Notes: generated by a model from the sequence alone, not told the origin. DNA of 64,000 nucleotides from Trabulsiella odontotermitis (GCF_030053895.1 NZ_CP125781.1:1240001-1304000); one strand, 5' to 3'. Counted from the stretch's first letter, positions 7,646 to 16,638 are shown. A program made the numbers and translations.

Positions 7646-8841
7646 GGAAGGTGCGAACAAGTTCCTGATATGAGATCATCATATTCATCCGGAGCGCATC
7701 CCAGAGGGACATCATGAGCCATCAACTCACCTTCGCCGATAGTGAATTCAGCACTAAGCGCCGTCAGACCCGAAAAGAGATTTTCCTCTCCCGCATGGAG
7801 CAGATTCTGCCATGGCAGAATATGACCGCTGTCATCGAGCCGTTTTATCCCAAGGCGGGCAATGGCCGACGGCCCTATCCGCTGGAGACCATGCTGCGTA
7901 TTCACTGCATGCAGCATTGGTACAACCTGAGCGACGGTGCCATGGAAGATGCCCTGTACGAAATCGCCTCCATGCGCCTGTTTGCCCGATTATCCCTGGA
8001 TAGCGCCCTGCCGGATCGCACCACCATCATGAATTTCCGCCACCTGCTCGAGCAGCATCAACTGGCCCGTCAATTGTTCAAGACCATCAATCGCTGGCTG
8101 GCCGAAGCAGGCGTCATGATGACCCAAGGCACTTTGGTGGATGCCACCATCATTGAGGCACCCAGCTCTACCAAGAACAAAGAGCAGCAACGCGATCCGG
8201 AGATGCATCAGACCAAGAAAGGCAATCAGTGGCACTTTGGCATGAAGGCCCACATTGGTGTCGATGCCAAGAGTGGCCTGACCCACAGCCTGGTCACCAC
8301 CGCGGCCAACGAGCATGACCTCAATCAGCTGGGTAATCTGCTTCATGGAGAGGAGCAATTTGTCTCAGCCGATGCCGGCTACCAAGGAGCGCCACAGCGC
8401 GAGGAGCTGGCCGAGGTGGATGTGGACTGGCTGATCGCCGAGCGTCCCGGCAAGGTAAAAACCTTGAAGCAGCATCCGCGCAAGAACAAAACGGCCATCA
8501 ACATCGAATACATGAAAGCCAGCATCCGTGCCAGGGTGGAGCACCCGTTTCGCATCATCAAGCGGCAGTTCGGCTTCGTGAAAGCCAGATACAAGGGGCT
8601 GCTGAAAAACGATAACCAACTGGCGATGTTATTCACCCTGGCCAACCTGTTTCGGGTGGACCAAATGATACGTCAGAGGGAGAGATCTCAGTAAAAACCT
8701 GAAATAACGCCAGAAATGGTGGAAAAAATAGCCTAAATAGGCTGATTCGATGTGTTTGCGGGAAAAAAATCGGCCCAGATCCGCGAAATTTTAATCAGCG
8801 AGTCAGCTTGGGAAGAAATGACCTGCTTATTCGCACCTTCC
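7646..8841 (+). mobile_element. IS5-family element (ISKpn26-like), copy 2
   Basis: A 1196-bp element, apparently identical to copy 1 and in the same orientation. The left flank is CTAG (7642-7645) but the right flank is CTCA (8842-8845), so there is no target duplication. The right end cuts through the yfjI-like gene. Together these show an IS-associated deletion or recombination after insertion. Confidence 0.95.
7714..8694 (+). CDS. IS5-family transposase (copy 2)
   Basis: This is a 326-aa DDE transposase with the same protein sequence as copy 1, all three catalytic residues included. It is intact and full length. Identity of two copies 6.8 kb apart indicates recent activity and makes homologous recombination between them possible. 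Confidence 0.95.
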   Translation: MSHQLTFADSEFSTKRRQTRKEIFLSRMEQILPWQNMTAVIEPFYPKAGNGRRPYPLETMLRIHCMQHWYNLSDGAMEDALYEIASMRLFARLSLDSALPDRTTIMNFRHLLEQHQLARQLFKTINRWLAEAGVMMTQGTLVDATIIEAPSSTKNKEQQRDPEMHQTKKGNQWHFGMKAHIGVDAKSGLTHSLVTTAANEHDLNQLGNLLHGEEQFVSADAGYQGAPQREELAEVDVDWLIAERPGKVKTLKQHPRKNKTAINIEYMKASIRARVEHPFRIIKRQFGFVKARYKGLLKNDNQLAMLFTLANLFRVDQMIRQRERSQ

Positions 8842-9207
8842 CTCAGTATTCAGGGCTTTGATCTCTGTTTTTACCGCATTTAGTTCTATCAAATAGTCAC
8901 TATATTTTTCCAAATAATCTTCGTTCAGCTGTTCTTCAAAACGTCTCAATGGTTCCATCAACAGATTATCGACAGTGGTTTTACGCTCGCCAGAGCCTGC
9001 CAGCGTCAGCAGAAAAAGAGAGACTGGCCCGCGAATATTTCCTGGACGGATGACATCAATCTGACTTTGGCAAACAAGGGAAATAGCGCCTAAAACGGAT
9101 GCACCAATCAGAGGTATAGGTGCCTGTGTTATCTGGTGTACTTCATAAATTGTTTTTCTAATAACTGGAGGAAGCTGATCAACAGGAAAATTATCATGCT
9201 TTTGCAT
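8842..9207 (-). pseudogene. yfjI-like (DUF3987) gene, truncated by IS copy 2
   Basis: Only the first 122 codons remain, from ATG 9207 (MQKHDNFPVDQLPPVIRK) to the IS end at 8842. The frame then runs a few codons into the IS and stops at 8827. The retained part (IPLIGASVLGAISLVCQS, GPVSLFLLTLAGSGERKTTVD) matches the start of the DUF3987/YfjI family of CP4-57, normally about 470 residues and related to phage-type primase/helicase proteins. The remainder is nowhere in the window. Its position directly after alpA is the CP4-57 order. Confidence 0.8.
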
Positions 9208-9302
9208 TGTGTGGTTTCCATAGAGAAGAAAATAAAAGAAAGTTGTCGGTATCAGTTGTGATGCCATTTGGTCACAACTGATACAGGGATATGAATCAGA
9301 CC

Positions 9303-9518
9303 TCAAACCTGCGGGCAGCATTCCTCCAGCCATTTATCGATTTCAGATTCCATCCAGCCAACAGAGTGCATACCCAGGCGGCGCTGTTTAGGGAATGTTA
9401 CGTCATAGCGTGGCGACTTCGGATTTAGCCAGTCATAGATTGTTGAGCGGCTGATTCCAATTTTTTTCACAAGTGCGCTGATGCGCAGAATTTTTACCGA
9501 TGGGGTAATACAGGTCAT
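9303..9518 (-). CDS. alpA: AlpA-family excision/transcription regulator
   Basis: A 71-aa protein with a winged-helix DNA-binding domain of the AlpA family (ILRISALVKKIGISRSTIYDWLNP; GWMESEIDKWLEE). In CP4-57, AlpA activates expression of the integrase gene and promotes excision of the island. AGGTG precedes the ATG at 9518. The gene is about 95 bp from the divergent 432-aa gene; the shared promoter region holds a perfect 12-bp palindrome. AlpA followed by a yfjI-like gene is the core arrangement of this island family. Confidence 0.9.
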   Translation of the reverse strand: MTCITPSVKILRISALVKKIGISRSTIYDWLNPKSPRYDVTFPKQRRLGMHSVGWMESEIDKWLEECCPQV

Positions 9519-9565
9519 TACGTCACCTCATTGTTTTAAATAGTTAATATTTTGTTTTCTTACCT

Positions 9566-9577
9566 AACACCGGTGTT
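9566..9577. promoter_or_regulatory. operator-like palindrome between alpA and the 432-aa gene
   Basis: AACACCGGTGTT is a perfect 12-bp palindrome with no loop, in the middle of a divergent promoter region. It is too short and compact for a terminator, and fits a dimeric regulator site, perhaps for AlpA itself or an island repressor. Confidence 0.4.
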
Positions 9578-9613
9578 TTTTGTGTACGGAGGGGATTGTA
9601 ATGAAGTTCTTTA

Positions 9614-10912
9614 GTGTCTAAAATTTCAAGTTATGAGCTCCTTTTTTTGACACTAAAAATGCCAGCGACAACACCTATCCAAAAAGCAGCTTTTGATGTG
9701 ATCGATACCCTTCACTTCACTCAGGTTGTGATGAGTGAGGTATGTAAAGATCCCATTGCAGAGTGGTATCCCCGCATTATCCTCAAAATCAACAATATGC
9801 TGCGAGAAGTTGGAATGACGGGAAAACAGGCTGTGATAGCTAAGCACTATCTGCTGGGGGCACTGGAAATTTATCTATCTGTAGATGGCAAACTTTCTTC
9901 AGCCATTGCTGAGTATTCTGAACAGTCCGATACAAATACGCTTTTTGAAGAAGGGACTATTTATGACAAGAGTACTCAAACGGCGAGGAATTTTAGTCTT
10001 ACAATGTTATACGCTGCTGCGGAGAACAATGGTGTGCAGGGTGAGTTCATTGATAGAGCTGTTGAAGAGTTGGTAAATGATCAAGATCTAGAATTATCAG
10101 CAACACCCTATCTCATTAGATATCGTCTTGTCGAATGCTGCTATGCATTGGAATATACAGAGACCCCTCTTGCGTTTTATCGGGAGCTGGTAAGTCTTGG
10201 TATTATCTCATGTGGAAAATATTCTCTAAATATTGACGCATATGCGAAAAAAAATGAGTCAGGGGTGTCGTTGTTGTTTCTCAGAGCATGTTTGCTTTTC
10301 GAGTTTAAGATACTTCAACGAGCGGTAGCGGTAATGTTATCGCTAAAAAACAACAATACGATTGCGTTACCATCTCCTGACCCAAGAATGTCTGCCTTAG
10401 AGCAAAAAAATATTTCTGATTACTATAAAAGGTTAGTGGATGACTGGTTTATGGGGGAGGGGAGGCAATCTTTTGTGAGTTTTCAATGTAAAGGCGATAT
10501 TTCGATTAAGGATGTAGAGGTTTTTCTTGGGAATATAAATAAATATTATCTTCATAAACGTATGTTTAGCGGAACCCAAGGCAGTTGGCTGGGAACGCTG
10601 GGGGCATTTGATATTGCATGCGAACATGATGAAGAACCTGAGATGGCCATTTATTATGAGGAAAATAATAGTCGGACTATTTCAGAAAAAATAAGATTGA
10701 AGTATTTGGAGTATGGTTTTAGTGTATCAGCTCGGAGCCTTTATCTCCGATATAAATCTGTAAAAAAAGAACGTTACTCTCAAGTTAAGTATTATTGTTT
10801 TCTTTTATTGAATCAGGGGGGGATCACCCCTTGGTTTCTTGATAATAATAATTATTACGATATGGCTTTGAGGTTCTGTAGTACAGGAACTAACGAATGT
10901 AATTATCCATAA
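9614..10912 (+). CDS. Unknown protein, 432 aa, AT-rich gene
   Basis: I do not recognise this protein. It is a cytoplasmic-looking, helix-rich sequence without signal peptide or TM segment. The open frame begins at GTG 9614. A good ribosome binding site (GGAGGGG, 9589-9595) instead serves an ATG at 9601 in another frame that stops after six codons (MKFFSV), overlapping the GTG. Either translation is coupled to a tiny leader, or a base was lost or gained and the real N-terminus is MKFFSV. The gene is much more AT-rich than the core genome, indicating transfer. It is divergent from alpA in the variable cargo region of the island. Confidence 0.6.
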   Translation: MSKISSYELLFLTLKMPATTPIQKAAFDVIDTLHFTQVVMSEVCKDPIAEWYPRIILKINNMLREVGMTGKQAVIAKHYLLGALEIYLSVDGKLSSAIAEYSEQSDTNTLFEEGTIYDKSTQTARNFSLTMLYAAAENNGVQGEFIDRAVEELVNDQDLELSATPYLIRYRLVECCYALEYTETPLAFYRELVSLGIISCGKYSLNIDAYAKKNESGVSLLFLRACLLFEFKILQRAVAVMLSLKNNNTIALPSPDPRMSALEQKNISDYYKRLVDDWFMGEGRQSFVSFQCKGDISIKDVEVFLGNINKYYLHKRMFSGTQGSWLGTLGAFDIACEHDEEPEMAIYYEENNSRTISEKIRLKYLEYGFSVSARSLYLRYKSVKKERYSQVKYYCFLLLNQGGITPWFLDNNNYYDMALRFCSTGTNECNYP

Positions 10913-11222
10913 AGCATAGGTGGCAGGTATAGTGTTCATTTGGCGATGTGAAAGATTATTACCTTTAGAGGAAGTTTTTATATTTCAAAAATAAGTGGTG
11001 CATCGCTTAATTAAAAACATTAATCTGTACGAAGAAGAACTCCGGAATATTGGTTTTTTTTGCCCACCTTACCAGACTGTTCTTATCTCTTTTGTATAGT
11101 TCTGAAAAACAAATTTTTAACAAGCTTACCTTGGTAAAATTCCATTTAAAAATCGATCTTATGCCTAATCAGCCCTAAAAATCCTTACTCTAATAACAGT
11201 AACTTCAATAGATTGGGAAAAA
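10913..11222. other. AT-rich intergenic stretch without a gene
   Basis: About 310 bp between two convergent genes. I see no open frame of note, no tRNA and no strong terminator on either strand. Confidence 0.5.
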
Positions 11223-12065
11223 TTATCCCCCCAGTGATTTTGCTGCCTTTTTTATCAAGTTTTCACGACACTTATAGCAAACTAAAAATAAAAGAAAGGA
11301 TAATGTCGTGCTGACTATTTTACGTAATAATTCATTCGCTTCTAGTTGCTCTTGATAAGAATCTGCAAGTTCATTATATGTTCTCGATAACAGTTGAATC
11401 GAAGAAAAATATGACACCATTGCACTATCGCAAATCTCTGATGGAGAATGCTGATCTTGAGAAATATTGCGCATTATTACTCGGGTTTGCGCAACCAAAG
11501 CAGCAGATACTTTATCGCGAGATGACGGTTCCTCCAGTCCCGAAACTAATGCCATATAATCCTTAGCCGCATTTTGATTACACTTCGCAAGTTTGGGGTA
11601 AACCTCGTGTAGATTATCTGCTATGTTGTTAACCAGTTTTCGAGTTTCTTGAGGAAGGTGTACATACCAGCTTCTATATTTTGACTCTTCAAAAGGTTTC
11701 AACATACCAATAATAATCGGTCTCTCTGCTACCCAAAAATCCAGATATCGGGATTCAGATATGTTTAATTTTAATGCAATTCTAGCTACTTCTATAGACG
11801 CATGCTCTTTGGATAGCATTTCATTCTTCATTTCATGTTGCTGATTATGATACTCGTTGCGCAGGTTCGTGAATAATTGCAAGTGTTCGATGACGATATT
11901 TTCATAATATCCTGGCGGAGTTTCAGGGATTTTCTTTAAACTCAGCCACCCCAAATTAAGCAGTCCAATGCTTATCATGAGTAGTATTGCAGCTATTTCA
12001 TATCTGTTTCTTTTTATTTGGTAAAAAAATATCATTGATACAATGCCATTGCTGATGTTATTCAT
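11223..12065 (-). CDS. Two-TM membrane protein, 280 aa, unknown
   Basis: The family is not recognised. One TM helix lies near the N-terminus (about residues 23-42, EIAAILLMISIGLLNLGWLS) and another near the C-terminus (about 248-262, VSTTLSFLLFLVCY). Between them are about 200 mostly helical residues with several His/Glu-rich stretches (NEYHNQQHEMKNEM) that may lie in the periplasm. The tail after the second TM is basic (RENLIKKAAKS), as expected for a cytoplasmic end. It lies just downstream of the Rad50/RloC-like ATPase on the same strand, 147 bp away, so it may be an accessory or effector of that gene; this is inference. Confidence 0.6.
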   Translation of the reverse strand: MNNISNGIVSMIFFYQIKRNRYEIAAILLMISIGLLNLGWLSLKKIPETPPGYYENIVIEHLQLFTNLRNEYHNQQHEMKNEMLSKEHASIEVARIALKLNISESRYLDFWVAERPIIIGMLKPFEESKYRSWYVHLPQETRKLVNNIADNLHEVYPKLAKCNQNAAKDYMALVSGLEEPSSRDKVSAALVAQTRVIMRNISQDQHSPSEICDSAMVSYFSSIQLLSRTYNELADSYQEQLEANELLRKIVSTTLSFLLFLVCYKCRENLIKKAAKSLGG

Positions 12066-12212
12066 AAGTAAGTTGCTCGCTAGCTTCCAGTTGAACCGTG
12101 GGGCTAACCCGATTCAACTCATCGAGAAAGCCAGCAAGCATCTGAACGGCTAAAGCTACGTTTAGGGAGGCTGATTGCGACACCACCCGGCACCAGTTTC
12201 ACTGTGTATCAC

Positions 12213-14837
12213 TTACTGATTTCTCATGGCGCTAAGGGCTGCATCAAGCGACACAATCGACTCCACTATTGTTCTTACTGTGGAGCGGTCGAATTCGTGG
12301 TCTCGCTGTGAATCGTGCACGCCGCTGTTCAGATATCCCCATTCAATGCTGGAGCCGTTAACTCCGAGTAATCTTTCTAATGCAGCAACTGCAGCCGGGG
12401 CCCCGGGATGCTGCCCTGCAATGCGATTGACGGCCGATTTCAATTTAGAGCATTTATTATTCAATTCCCAAGGCGAACGTGGTCCACTGAGTTTAATATC
12501 AATGCGTCCGTCACCGCGTCTGCCCATCCAAGACCAAAGGCTGTCTGTAAGGCTTTCCAGGGCGGGACGTGACTGACGAAGAGCTTCACGCTTTTCATCC
12601 CCATCTAGAGCCTGCTGCGCAAGCAGAACGTAATTCTTACTCGGTGGATTGCTGTCTACTCGCAGTTCGTGTTCACCATCGTGTGGTAGGAATTTGTAGC
12701 GCTTAATGGCTCCTGCCCTTGCTGCACCTAACTCCTGTTGAATTCGGATGAGGAATTCTTCGGCATGGGAAGTCAAGATGACCTGTTTGTCGTCCAGTAG
12801 CCCATCTTCAAAGAAGGTACGCCATATACCGTCTCGATGCTCATCATCAATCGCATTAACCACATCATCAAAGATAACCACCGGGCATCCTTGGACAATA
12901 TTTTTGGCCAACAGAATTGCGAGGCCAAGACATTTGATGTGTCCCTCACTGAAAATGATTAGCGCATCGTAACGAATGCCTGGTTCACCGGCGAATTCGA
13001 CTTCAATTTTGCCATTTTCAGCAACTGGCAGATGAAGTGCATGCAGCAGATCGCTAGGTGCATCGCTTCGGTTAAAAGCGTTATACAGATCCCGAGCCTG
13101 TTCACCCAATCCCTGAAGCAATATGCCAGGTAGTGCGGCCATGTATCTTTGGATTTCCGGTAGGAATCCGTCGTAAGCTACCTTAATTCGTTGATTTAAC
13201 TTTATGACAGTTTCTTCTTCAGCAATGGCTTGGAGCAGATCTCGATTATTGTCATTGAACTGGGTCAGATTAGATTGAGCTGCAGCTAGTTCAACGTTGG
13301 CGGCTGTGCGCTGCGTACGTAGTCTTTCAATTTCGAACCGATACTGAATCAGACGGTCCCGCTCCTCGGTCAACGCACCACGTTGATTATGTACTGCGAG
13401 GGACTGTTTATCGATATGCTCAATCTCTTTGGCAATGCACAGGAGTGTGTTCCAGGGCTGTTTCTCTCCTTCAACCCAGCACTCAAGCCACGCTCCAACT
13501 GATGTCTGGGGTAATTCCGGCAGTACTGCAGCATGAAGGGTTTCCGGGCATGCGGCGATTGCTGCCGTTACGGTGCGACGTATTTCCTCCAACAGTAGCT
13601 GGAGAGACTCGTTCAGCTCTGTTCGTAATGTTTGCTCCCGCAACTGAATCTGTGCCAACTGCGCCAGGGCTTCAAGTCCCGTACGCGCTCGTATAAAAGG
13701 ATCCTCTGCTACGGTATCAAGATTTGTACCACAAGCAGGGCAGGTGGTTGCTCCGACAGCTAAGGCCTGCACTGCTTCATACAGTTTTGCATACGATACC
13801 TCGGTCGCGCGTGATGCAAGTTCCCTTGAGGTCTCTTGCCAACTCCCATGTAGACGGTATGCTTCAGCGAGAAGCGCTTCCAGTCGGGATTGCGTAATCC
13901 CATAAACCAGTGGTGGGACAGCATCAAGTTGAGATTGAATATATGGCAGACGTCCCTGCTGAAGTTGTGTACCTTCCAGCCATTCAACGCATGCCTGATA
14001 GGTCGCTTCGGGGGATATGCGCTGCGCAAGCGCATTTTCCTGCAATTCAATCAAAGCTATTTTCTGCGGATGTGCTGCAATTACCTGCTCTGAAGCTGCT
14101 ACCTGCTTTCTCCGTTCGACCAACTGAGCTGCCATTGGTCCGGAAAGCATCAGATCTTGATCGAGTGATGGGTTAAACCCACGGACAAATTCACTGAACT
14201 GATCTACACCAAACAACGTTGCGATTAGCTGTCGCTGATCGCTAGGGGTTCTTGCAGCAATACGGGCAAAGTCATCAAGCCGGTTCTTCTCAATGAAACA
14301 AAAACGATACTCTGATTCATCAGGCTGGACGGGCCGTAAGTTCTGAGCCTCACCGGCAAGAAGCACTGGCGCATCGTGGTGCTTGAGACGAGCGTTATTG
14401 CAATAAAGCCTTTGCTCCACCCGCTTTAACTGCGCTTCACTGATAGTGCCCAGCATTGACACTTCGAGAGCCTCAAAGAAGCTGCTTTTACCTGTACCGT
14501 TTGCACCGTAAATGAGAGTGATATCGTGGGAGAGGTCAAATATCTCCTGCCGCATGAATCCACGGAATGGACCAACCTCAAGCTGATGCAATCGGCCCAG
14601 AGCAGAACCTGCTTCAGGGGCGTCAGAATTGCCTTCGTAAGCGATGGGCTGATCAATTAGATGTCTTAGGGCTAGGGGGGCAAGACGAACTGAACGCGCC
14701 CGGCGAGTCGAGCCGACTTCAGCGAGAGGTTGGATATGATCGAAGATCAGATACGCAAGTCGCCGGACATCATCAGAAACGTCCTGCTGCGTTAAACAAT
14801 CGAGAAAGCGTTGGTACTCCGAAACAATGCTTGCCAT
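12213..14837 (-). CDS. Rad50/RloC-like ABC-type ATPase with CPAC hook, 874 aa
   Basis: Visible features are Walker A GANGTGKSS (111-119), coiled-coil-like arms around a CPAC motif at 366-369 (zinc-hook type, CxxC), an ABC signature-like FSEGHIKCLGLAI (629-641), Walker B PVVIFDDVVNAIDD (652-665) and an H-loop LTSHAEEF (688-695). The layout is that of Rad50/SbcC and of defence ATPases. The 170 residues after the ATPase hold RPALE (R757, E761) and YLNSGVHD (H841). This suggests the Arg-Glu-His set of PrrC/RloC anticodon nucleases, but the spacing is not the PrrC one. I therefore propose an RloC-like or SMC-like defence ATPase without certainty. AAGGAG precedes ATG 14837. Confidence 0.75.
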   Translation of the reverse strand: MASIVSEYQRFLDCLTQQDVSDDVRRLAYLIFDHIQPLAEVGSTRRARSVRLAPLALRHLIDQPIAYEGNSDAPEAGSALGRLHQLEVGPFRGFMRQEIFDLSHDITLIYGANGTGKSSFFEALEVSMLGTISEAQLKRVEQRLYCNNARLKHHDAPVLLAGEAQNLRPVQPDESEYRFCFIEKNRLDDFARIAARTPSDQRQLIATLFGVDQFSEFVRGFNPSLDQDLMLSGPMAAQLVERRKQVAASEQVIAAHPQKIALIELQENALAQRISPEATYQACVEWLEGTQLQQGRLPYIQSQLDAVPPLVYGITQSRLEALLAEAYRLHGSWQETSRELASRATEVSYAKLYEAVQALAVGATTCPACGTNLDTVAEDPFIRARTGLEALAQLAQIQLREQTLRTELNESLQLLLEEIRRTVTAAIAACPETLHAAVLPELPQTSVGAWLECWVEGEKQPWNTLLCIAKEIEHIDKQSLAVHNQRGALTEERDRLIQYRFEIERLRTQRTAANVELAAAQSNLTQFNDNNRDLLQAIAEEETVIKLNQRIKVAYDGFLPEIQRYMAALPGILLQGLGEQARDLYNAFNRSDAPSDLLHALHLPVAENGKIEVEFAGEPGIRYDALIIFSEGHIKCLGLAILLAKNIVQGCPVVIFDDVVNAIDDEHRDGIWRTFFEDGLLDDKQVILTSHAEEFLIRIQQELGAARAGAIKRYKFLPHDGEHELRVDSNPPSKNYVLLAQQALDGDEKREALRQSRPALESLTDSLWSWMGRRGDGRIDIKLSGPRSPWELNNKCSKLKSAVNRIAGQHPGAPAAVAALERLLGVNGSSIEWGYLNSGVHDSQRDHEFDRSTVRTIVESIVSLDAALSAMRNQ

Positions 14838-15042
14838 GTATTCTCCTTTACACAGTCAGACGCAGTAGCGCATCCCTGCCTTGGTCATTGTCGTTTGACG
14901 TTAATTTGCTTGGCACAACGGGTCTCAAAGGTTTTCGGCATTCAACGCATTGCGCTTCTGTGAGAATGACGCGAAACCATCGGATTCATCTTATCTAAAA
15001 ATTATCGGCATTGTGACCTGCCCCCACGATTAGATACAACAC

Positions 15043-15876
15043 TCAGTTAGTAACGCCGGAATCTTCATTCTCAGAATGACCCTTTCTCCAGCCCGCTGCA
15101 AATTCAGACGGTGTCTGATAATTCAGCGTGGAGTGCGGGCGGCATTCGTTATAATCCTGCCGCCAGTCATTAATAATTTTCCTGGCATGAACGATATCGC
15201 TGAACCAGTGCTCATTCAAACATTCATCGCGAAATCGTCCGTTAAAGCTCTCAATAAATCCGTTCTGCGTTGGCTTGCCCGGCTGGATTAAGCGCAACTC
15301 AACACCATGCTCAAAGGCCCATTGATCCAGTGCACGGCAAGTGAACTCCGGCCCCTGGTCAGTTCTTATCGTCGCCGGATAGCCTCGAAACAGTGCAATG
15401 CTGTCCAGAATACGCGTGACCTGAACGCCTGAAATCCCAAAGGCAACAGTGACCGTCAGGCATTCCTTTGTGAAATCATCGACGCAGGTAAGACACTTGA
15501 TCCTGCGACCGGTGGAAAGTGCGTCCATGACGAAATCCATCGACCAGGTCAGATTGGGCGCCGCCGGACGGAGCAGCGGCAGACGTTCTGTTGCCAGCCC
15601 TTTACGACGTCTTCTGCGTTTTACGCCCAGGCCACTGAGGTGATAAAGCCGGTACACGCGCTTATGATTAACATGAAGCCCTTCACGGCGCAGCAACTGC
15701 CAAATACGACGGTAGCCAAAACGCCTGCGCTCCAGTGCCAGCTCAGTGATGCGCCCTGATAAATGCGCATCAGCAGCCGGACGGTGAGCCTCATAGCGGC
15801 AGGTCGACAGGGATAAACCTGTAAGCCTGCAGGCACGACGTTGCGACAGACCGGTCGCATCACACATCAACATCAC
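15043..15876 (-). CDS. IS3-family transposase OrfB (DDE integrase domain)
   Basis: This retroviral-integrase-like transposase has DDE residues at MDFVMDAL, RTDQGPEF and NGFIESFNGRF. The frame extends upstream past the annotated start (reading KVLTTDQKREAV) to the end of orfA. The functional product is therefore the OrfAB fusion made by -1 frameshifting at the CGAAAG near 15908. It is full length, so the element looks intact. Confidence 0.9.
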   Translation of the reverse strand: MMLMCDATGLSQRRACRLTGLSLSTCRYEAHRPAADAHLSGRITELALERRRFGYRRIWQLLRREGLHVNHKRVYRLYHLSGLGVKRRRRRKGLATERLPLLRPAAPNLTWSMDFVMDALSTGRRIKCLTCVDDFTKECLTVTVAFGISGVQVTRILDSIALFRGYPATIRTDQGPEFTCRALDQWAFEHGVELRLIQPGKPTQNGFIESFNGRFRDECLNEHWFSDIVHARKIINDWRQDYNECRPHSTLNYQTPSEFAAGWRKGHSENEDSGVTN

Positions 15877-15899
15877 GGCTTCCCGCTTCTGGTCTGTCG

Positions 15900-16163
15900 T
15901 CAGTACTTTCGCCCAAGAGCCACCTGAAGCGCCTCTTTATCCAGCATGGCTTCGGCAAGCAGCTTCTTGAGTCTGGCGTTCTCTTCCTCAAGCGACTTCA
16001 GGCGCTTAACTTCAGGCACCTCCATACCGCCATACTTCTTACGCCAGGTGTAAAACGTGGCATCGGAAATGGCATGCTTGCGGCAGAGTTCACGGGCGGG
16101 TACCCCAGCTTCGGCTTCGCGGAGAATACTGATGATCTGTTCGTCGGAAAAACGCTTCTTCAT
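15900..16163 (-). CDS. IS3-family OrfA (DNA-binding)
   Basis: This 87-aa protein has an N-terminal helix-turn-helix (FSDEQIISILREAEAGVPARELCRKH; ISDATFYTWRKKYGG) followed by a leucine-zipper-like helix (LKSLEEENARLKKLLAEA). This is the usual OrfA of the IS407-like group; it binds the IS ends and forms the front of the OrfAB transposase. Confidence 0.9.
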   Translation of the reverse strand: MKKRFSDEQIISILREAEAGVPARELCRKHAISDATFYTWRKKYGGMEVPEVKRLKSLEEENARLKKLLAEAMLDKEALQVALGRKY

Positions 16164-16295
16164 GGGGATGTCCTCATGTGGCTTATGAAGACATTACTAA
16201 CATCGGGGTGTACTAATCAACGGGGAGCAGGTCAGCTAAAGCAGACTGATTTGATGAGATAAGGGTTTAGATGAATTCTCCATACCCTTAAACGA

Positions 16296-16424
16296 TTACT
16301 TCCCAGTTGATTTGCTTGGTTTCAGTCCTGGGGTATTGCCGGGTGTATCCTTATTATCACGTCTGCGTTGATCGGGTTTTCCTGTTGATTTTGCGATTGG
16401 TTTTGGACCAGGTTTAAGCCCCAT
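16296..16424 (-). CDS. 42-aa basic, proline-rich micro-protein
   Basis: A short open frame begins MGLKPGPKPIAKSTGK and ends GLKPSKSTGK. It is rich in Lys, Pro, Gly and Ser with no hydrophobic core. AAGGAG lies 7 nt upstream of ATG 16424; another ATG two codons earlier is too close to it. A near repeat (GLKPGPKP..KSTGK and GLKPSKSTGK) is visible within the protein. It lies 215 bp downstream of the helicase stop on the same strand, in the cargo region. It could be a nucleic-acid-binding accessory peptide. Coding status rests on the ribosome binding site and composition. Confidence 0.5.
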   Translation of the reverse strand: MGLKPGPKPIAKSTGKPDQRRRDNKDTPGNTPGLKPSKSTGK

Positions 16425-16638
16425 AATCATACTCCTTAGCCATGTCAGAGGTTATTCCTCAGTGTGGATATAAGGGGAGCGGTAAGAATTATCAAGCTTG
16501 GATGGGCGGTGAAAAGTGACTGCTTGACTATTATGTGAGCAATGTCAGATTTTAACACATAGCGGCCAGCCCATTACTGATGTTAGCCAAAAATGAGTCG
16601 CGATGAGCCCTCAATAATGAGGGCCACCTCGGAGATTG

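Larger units (their letters stand above)
15014..16234 (-). mobile_element. IS3-family element (IS407-like group)
   Basis: A 1221-bp element with terminal inverted repeats starting TGACCTGC at both ends (15014 and, reversed, 16234) and continuing with an alignable ATTAG...GTTAGTAA. It holds orfA and orfB with a frameshift layout. No short target duplication is visible: bases outside the two ends do not match. It lies between the helicase and ATPase genes of the island. Confidence 0.85.

Noticed and set aside
825..8841. Composite transposon formed by the two IS5-family copies
   Set aside because: Copy 1 has its own CTAG target duplication and the outer flank of copy 2 is CTCA, so the pair did not move together as one unit.
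12213..14837. Assignment of the hook ATPase to Lamassu or Wadjet
   Set aside because: No LmuA/LmuC or JetA/B/D partners are found beside it, and the C-terminal extension is not explained by those systems.
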